Assembly (NCBI GenBank): GCA_030248215.1
Contig: JASANG010003619.1
Span: forward strand, 1-64,000
DNA length: 64,000 bases
Source of the DNA: Enoplolaimus lenunculus
Lineage: Eukaryota > Nematoda > Enoplea > Enoplida > Thoracostomopsidae
Direction: 5' to 3'
Part shown: positions 59,605-64,000 of the stretch, piece after piece
Layout of the letters: the number at the start of each line of letters is the position of its first letter
How positions within the stretch are numbered: position 1 is the first letter of the stretch
The notes under the pieces: model-generated
What the model was told of the DNA's origin: nothing
The model's database searches: none
Seen by the model: only the letters and a program-made list of their open reading frames with translations
Translations under genes and position numbers: made by a program

Positions 59605-60278
59605 GGGTTACGCTATACGTGTCGTGCGGTGCCGTCCGGTGCCATTCGTCACCATACGGTATCGGTCGTGTGTAATTTACGTACAAAACCACACGGTGAC
59701 GCACAGTGACGGACGATGCCGGACGGTGACGGACGATGCCGGACGGTGACGGACGATGCCGGACGGTGACGGACGATGCAGGACGGTGACGGACGACGCC
59801 TGACGGTGACGGACGGCGCTGGACGGTGACGGACGGCGCTGGACGGTGACGGACGGCGCTGGACGGTGACGGACGGCGCTGGACGGTGACGGACGGCGCT
59901 GGACGGTGACGGACGGCGCTGGACGGTGACGGACGGCGCTGGACGGTGACGGACGGCGCTGGACGGTGACGGACGGCGCTGGACGGTGACGGACGGCGCT
60001 GGACGGTGACGGACGGCGCTGGACGGTGACGGACGGCGCTGGACGGTGACGGACGGCGCCGGACGGTGACGGACGGCGCTGGACAGTGACGGACGGCGCT
60101 GGACGGTGACGGACGGCGCTGGACGGGTGACGGACGGCGCTGGACAGTGACGGACGGCGCTGGACGGTGACGGACGGCGCCGGACGGTGGCGGACGGCGC
60201 TGGACAGTGACGGACGGCGCTGGACGGTGACGGGCGGCGCTGGACGGGTGACGCACGGTGAAAAGAATAGCGCAGCCC
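59605..60278. mobile_element. Inverted-end element carrying a 20-bp GC-rich minisatellite
   Basis: The left end GGGTTACGCTATACGTGTCG and the right end, read inverted as GGGCTGCGCTATTCTTTTC, are similar. A short relative with the same ends lies at 63449-63577 and lacks the array. Inside, 59697-60250 repeats GGACGGTGACGGACGGCGCT about 27 times. Because 20 is not a multiple of 3, long frames open on the minus strand in more than one phase (59585-60256, 59677-60420). Their protein has a 20-residue period. They are not called as genes. TTA-like flanks hint at a PIF/Harbinger-type MITE. Confidence 0.6.
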
Positions 60279-60567
60279 TTATTTCCTTTAGAAAAATAAC
60301 TTTTATGTCCAAGGGCCTCACTCGAAAAAGTGCGACTTTTCGTAGCATTTCACTGAAGTATTTGTTTAAAACCTTGGCCAGTGTCAGTAGCGTCCGGAGA
60401 AAATTATGGTTTGGGGGCACTGAATAATTTTAGGCGCTCCTACAATTGCTGCAACTCAAGATTGTTTACTTTTAGACTGAGTCGATATAGGAGGCACCAG
60501 CCAAATTTGACGGGGTGGGCACGGCTTCACAAGGCCTTCCCGTGGAGACGCTCGTGGCTAATGTAGA

Positions 60568-61650
60568 GAACAAAGCCGTAACAGTAGTACAAGCATATTT
60601 CTAAGCCTAAGCCTATGCCTAAGCGTAATGAGCGTCTACCTAAACCTAAACCTAGGCCTAATCAAATAAATAGCTAAAGCTTAAGCTTACTCTATTGCAG
60701 TTACGCAGAAAAACGTTCCGCCAATGATCTTTAGATGAGCCAAAGCACGACTCAAAAACCTCACACAACAAACAAAATTCGAAAAACACTTGGATAAAAC
60801 TTTCAAGAAACGGTTACAAGAAAGCGCTATTTCCCTTTTTGGTACGGCTTATGTTACACGCAACACGCCTATAGCTGCCTGCCATTGACAGCAATAAACA
60901 TAACGGACCGCGTTAATTATAGAGGATTGCCTACTAAACTTAAGCCTAACCTAAGCATAAACCTAAGCCTATATATAAGTCTATCCCAAGTCTAAGCCTA
61001 AGCCTACGCTTACTTGTCTCTAAGGCGCTCAAGCCCTATATCTTCCAGCGGGCAGGTTCCTACAATTAACATGACCCCGTATAAGGCATAGATTTTTATG
61101 CGTTCCTCACGTTGTCGTTTGCTATGCTTTGTATGTAAAACTGAACAAAAAACAAGATGGTTCGCTAAGCCTCATTGTAGTGAATTTTTCTCCAACACCT
61201 GCTTTACTCCTACAAAACAAAATAATGCTTATTTTTCATGGCTTCGCCTCCTGCGACACCGTGTTCAATAGTTGATTCTCAGAATTTACAATTCGTTTGA
61301 ACTATGCAAAATTTTGAAAATGTGTCAAAGTATCAGATAGTTAACGCTTTTATTATTACTAGAAATACGCTTCTTAACATTACTTAACTTTTTATGCATA
61401 CAAGACATCGGGTCAATCGGGCCAATGTATATATAACAGGGCCGTTACAGCAGTTTAAGCGTATTTCTGATAACCTAAGCGTAAGCCTAAGCCTTAACTT
61501 AAGCGTAAGAATGAGCTTTATACCTAAGCCTAAGCCTTAGCGTAAACCTAAGCCAACCCTAAGCAAAAAATTAGCCTAAAGCATAAACTTAGTTATTGCA
61601 GTCCTGCAGAAAAACGTTTCGCCTCTGATCTATACATAGTTCCGATATGG
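60568..61650 (+). repeat. Cluster of telomere-like R3 copies
   Basis: R3 copies are at about 60568-60745 and 61432-61650, with another run of CCTAAG words at 60935-61015. Each full copy has GTAACAG(T/C)AG...AAGC, CCTAAG words, TTAAGCTTACTCTATTGCAG and GAAAAACGTTCCGC. 61020-61430 shows nothing else. Confidence 0.7.
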
Positions 61651-61664
61651 TATCCAAGAGCAAG

Positions 61665-62507
61665 GTGTAAAGTGATAATAACAATAATATCGGAAACGGA
61701 TAGCGATCAAGATATAACGGAAACGGAAAACGAATACTTAAGTATTTCAAAGATGTTTTATTTTTCTGCTAATATAATTGAGGTATGCTTATTCACTTGG
61801 CTTTCAAAAATTTTAAAGAAATAATAGCGGATGAACAAAATTTTTCAAAATTTTGGATGAATTTTGTAATTCTTGTTTCATATTGAAAAATTTCAGCATT
61901 TTTGTAATAAAAAAGCTATGAGATATACACATGATTTATAACTAATTTTAAGCATAAAAATAGCAATGTGGACACCATTGAGGCCCTACAATTCTTACTT
62001 TGGGGCGGCTGCAATTGCTAACACAGGCTGGGCTTTGGAATTTTTTTGCATATTTGAGCTTCTCATAACGCCCCATCATTTCGCTCATTAAAAACTTAAA
62101 TTGTAGCTGAACTAAACTTCAACATTTATATACTTTAAGTAAAGCTTAAGTTGATTTTAAGTAACGCCAAATCAAAACTCGCTATCCAATCGTAAGATTA
62201 AAACAAATTTAAATCCGAGCGACTCTCAATTCAACATATCTCGCTTTTTGACAAAAATTATTTATGGCCCTCCTTGCGGCCTGAAAAATTCGAATTATTC
62301 GAATATTCAATTTGGTTGTAAAACGGTCAGTGGAGGTCATGAAAAGCTCAACTATGCAAAAATCTTCAAAATCCGATCCTTTTTGGAGAAACGCCTGCTC
62401 GATGAGAGACAACCAAAAAGGCACCAAATGTCATTATCTAAGTATGCTGAAAGATTTCGCGTATTCGAAGCAACAAATTTTGAAATCTAGCAATTAGTCC
62501 ACTACTG
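61665..62507. repeat. R12 copy and R5 fragment
   Basis: 61665-61990 is R12 (AACGGAAACGGAAAACG, TTTTATTTTTCTGCTAATA, AATAGCGGATG). 62085-62160 has R5 words. 62209-62507 has open frames on both strands but no support for a gene. Confidence 0.5.
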
Positions 62508-62908
62508 TTGTGACCCGAATAAGGTGGGGGACTGATATTTGTTTGGTATCTCCAGAGGGTACTTCCTGTTGTTCGGTTACGGACTGTTATTTATTTTAAC
62601 CCAACCTCCGCCGTCCTTCGTTGGTATAAAACGTTTATTTGTCTTGTATCAATAGCTTGAGCGATAATGCAAGGTGATACTTAAGAATGTACTTTCAAAA
62701 CTAAGTACGTTTTAAAGTTTCGAACTCAAGTTTATTTGGTCCTGGAGTCATTTATGCGCTACAATTAGGGATAATTGCCATTTATGGACTATAGGGTTTA
62801 GGGACTGTATCCGCTTACGAACTCGTATTAGGGATACGGATTCCTATTGATTGGGACTCAAAATGGGGACCCCCTCTTTTTACCGTCCTCTTATTCTGGT
62901 CACTACCG
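62508..62908 (+). mobile_element. MITE R1 copy D
   Basis: CTGTTGTGACCCGAATAAGG and CTCTTATTCTGGTCACTACCG are the ends, with TA on both sides. It is about 400 bp with a small internal deletion relative to copy B. Confidence 0.8.
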
Positions 62909-63448
62909 TATGCATATTTTAAAAATTTCAATTTCAAGTTATCTTCTAAATCTATAAAGTTCAAACGAATTACTTTTACATGAAATTATACGTTCCTTAA
63001 CTGAAATCTACGAGTTTGCCGTTGTATTTGTTTATTCCCATGCTATCTAATTAACTTTTTGGACTGCATAGTGCGTTGCATATTACTAAACTAGTACTTG
63101 GTTTAAAATCAAACAATTTTGAACTCTGCGTTTTAATTGGCACTTGCGGGACGCTTTTTTCTTTCAAAGTAAATCGTAGTTATGCTTCTATGATGATATG
63201 ACAACTAAAGAAAAATTCGGCATACGTGATTATAATGAACTCTTTTGGGTGCATATATTTCCATATTTAAGGCCGCTTGCAAAAAGGCCGTATTTTAATT
63301 CCTAAGGGTGTTTTATCTGCAAGCTGAAATGAAGCTCAATATAGTCTTTGTTGAATTAAAAATGTTGCAATCTTTTCTGCGGTCTGTGTACTGAGCACAT
63401 CCGTTCGAAAGCAAGTGGTTTCATTTTGTTTTTGGTCAGGCTTTAAGG
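62909..63448. other. Anonymous AT-rich DNA
   Basis: No supported feature is seen. Confidence 0.5.
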
Positions 63449-63577
63449 CCGGGCTATTCTTGTGATGACGCCCGGCGCCGTCCGTCACCTTGCGCTATCG
63501 TACACGAATTACTCACGTATGATACCGTATGGTTACGGGCTGTGACGGACGACGCGGCATAACAAAAATAGCGTCAC
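63449..63577. mobile_element. Short relative of the minisatellite-bearing element
   Basis: CCGGGCTATTCTTGTGATG and the inverted right end GTGACGCTATTTTTGTTATG match the ends of 59605-60278. It also shares CCGTCCGTCACC and ATACCGTATGGTTACGG words. There is only one GTGACGGACG unit, so it shows the state before array expansion. Confidence 0.5.
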
Positions 63578-63607
63578 CACAGTGTAGGGTCCGTTATCTC
63601 AAATCAC

Positions 63608-63800
63608 TATAGTACCTATCACCAGTTGGTGATAGGTCTTGTAACTCTCGAACCAGTAGCTTCTCAGGCTCCAAACGCAATACATGTTTCGCATATAAGT
63701 TGTTTTAATCCTGTAATAATTTTGAGTTCAACAACTGCTATAATTAATAGTAAGTTTGAAAACGCATTACTTACTGATGATGGGCCCAGGTTAAAGTATT
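63608..63800 (+). repeat. Repeat R8 copy
   Basis: It opens with the hairpin CCTATCACCAGTTGGTGATAGG-type inverted repeat and then CTCGAACCAGT, as at 23108-23310 and 51705-51890. 63800-64000 shows nothing. Confidence 0.6.
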
Positions 63801-64000
63801 AGGTCTATCCTTAGCGTTTAAGACAGACTTAGATTCACGCTTTTTACATCTTGCACACTCAGGTGGAGTCCCCGTTTGGGGAATTGGAGAAAATATTCGG
63901 TGCCCCTTAAACATAAAATTTTCTGCGGACGCCAATGCTCCCAAACAATGTTTTGAAGAGGAACTGCATGTGTGATTTTAAATAATCAATTACAGGATTT

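Noticed and set aside
59585-60420. Long minus-strand frames of 223 and 247 codons with an Arg/Pro/Ser repeat
   Set aside because: They are by-products of a stop-free 20-bp tandem repeat and exist in more than one phase. The flanks are transposon ends.
1-64000. CRISPR arrays, bacterial operons or a true telomere end
   Set aside because: Tandem repeats here lack unique spacers, the genes have spliceosomal introns, and the hexamer arrays are short and internal.

Overview
The window looks like AT-rich, repeat-dense nuclear DNA from a nematode. Three independent signs point there. Many interspersed repeats carry short arrays of CCTAAG/TTAGGC, the nematode telomere hexamer. One spliced gene encodes a peptide with the FDSLGGM core that I recall from C. 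elegans NLP-5. The only long single-exon gene is a divergent ionotropic-receptor-like channel. Introns use GTAAG donors and short TTTCAG/TTTTAG acceptors. The lineage within Nematoda cannot be fixed from this sequence. I see no bacterial features, no CRISPR array and no rRNA.

Layout. 1-1397 is nested repeats, including a clean 625-bp solo LTR. 1398-7778 and 12481-17791 are two diverged copies, in opposite orientation, of a very long LTR-like element (6.4 and 5.3 kb). Both keep a promoter with four CCAAT boxes, TATA and initiator. Between them lies an intronless ionotropic-receptor-like gene (9895-11592, minus). 17792-20253 is mostly empty. A two-exon gene for a secreted Gly/Tyr/His/Asn-rich protein lies at 20254-21596 (minus). 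21.8-29.6 kb is repeats and anonymous AT-rich DNA with one possible broken ORF.

29655-45225 is the most interesting part. It holds three four-exon paralogues of a small secreted protein (148-150 aa) that I do not recognise, arranged plus, minus, plus. Coding exon lengths are 128/123/127/75 bp in two genes and 131/123/127/66 bp in the third, with the same intron phases. Their introns are packed with repeats, including two piggyBac-type MITEs with an internal tRNA-like promoter region.

45.7-56 kb is repeats. A two-exon neuropeptide precursor is at 56029-57680. Two tRNA-like sequences in a 304-bp tandem duplication follow at 58.2-58.6 kb. A GC-rich 20-bp minisatellite grown inside an inverted-repeat element is at 59.6-60.3 kb, and then more interspersed repeats run to the end.

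Functionally the genes do not form a pathway. They are a receptor, a neuropeptide and several secreted proteins scattered in transposon-rich DNA. Gene models are read by eye from splice signals, reading frame and paralogue comparison. They have not been tested against transcripts.
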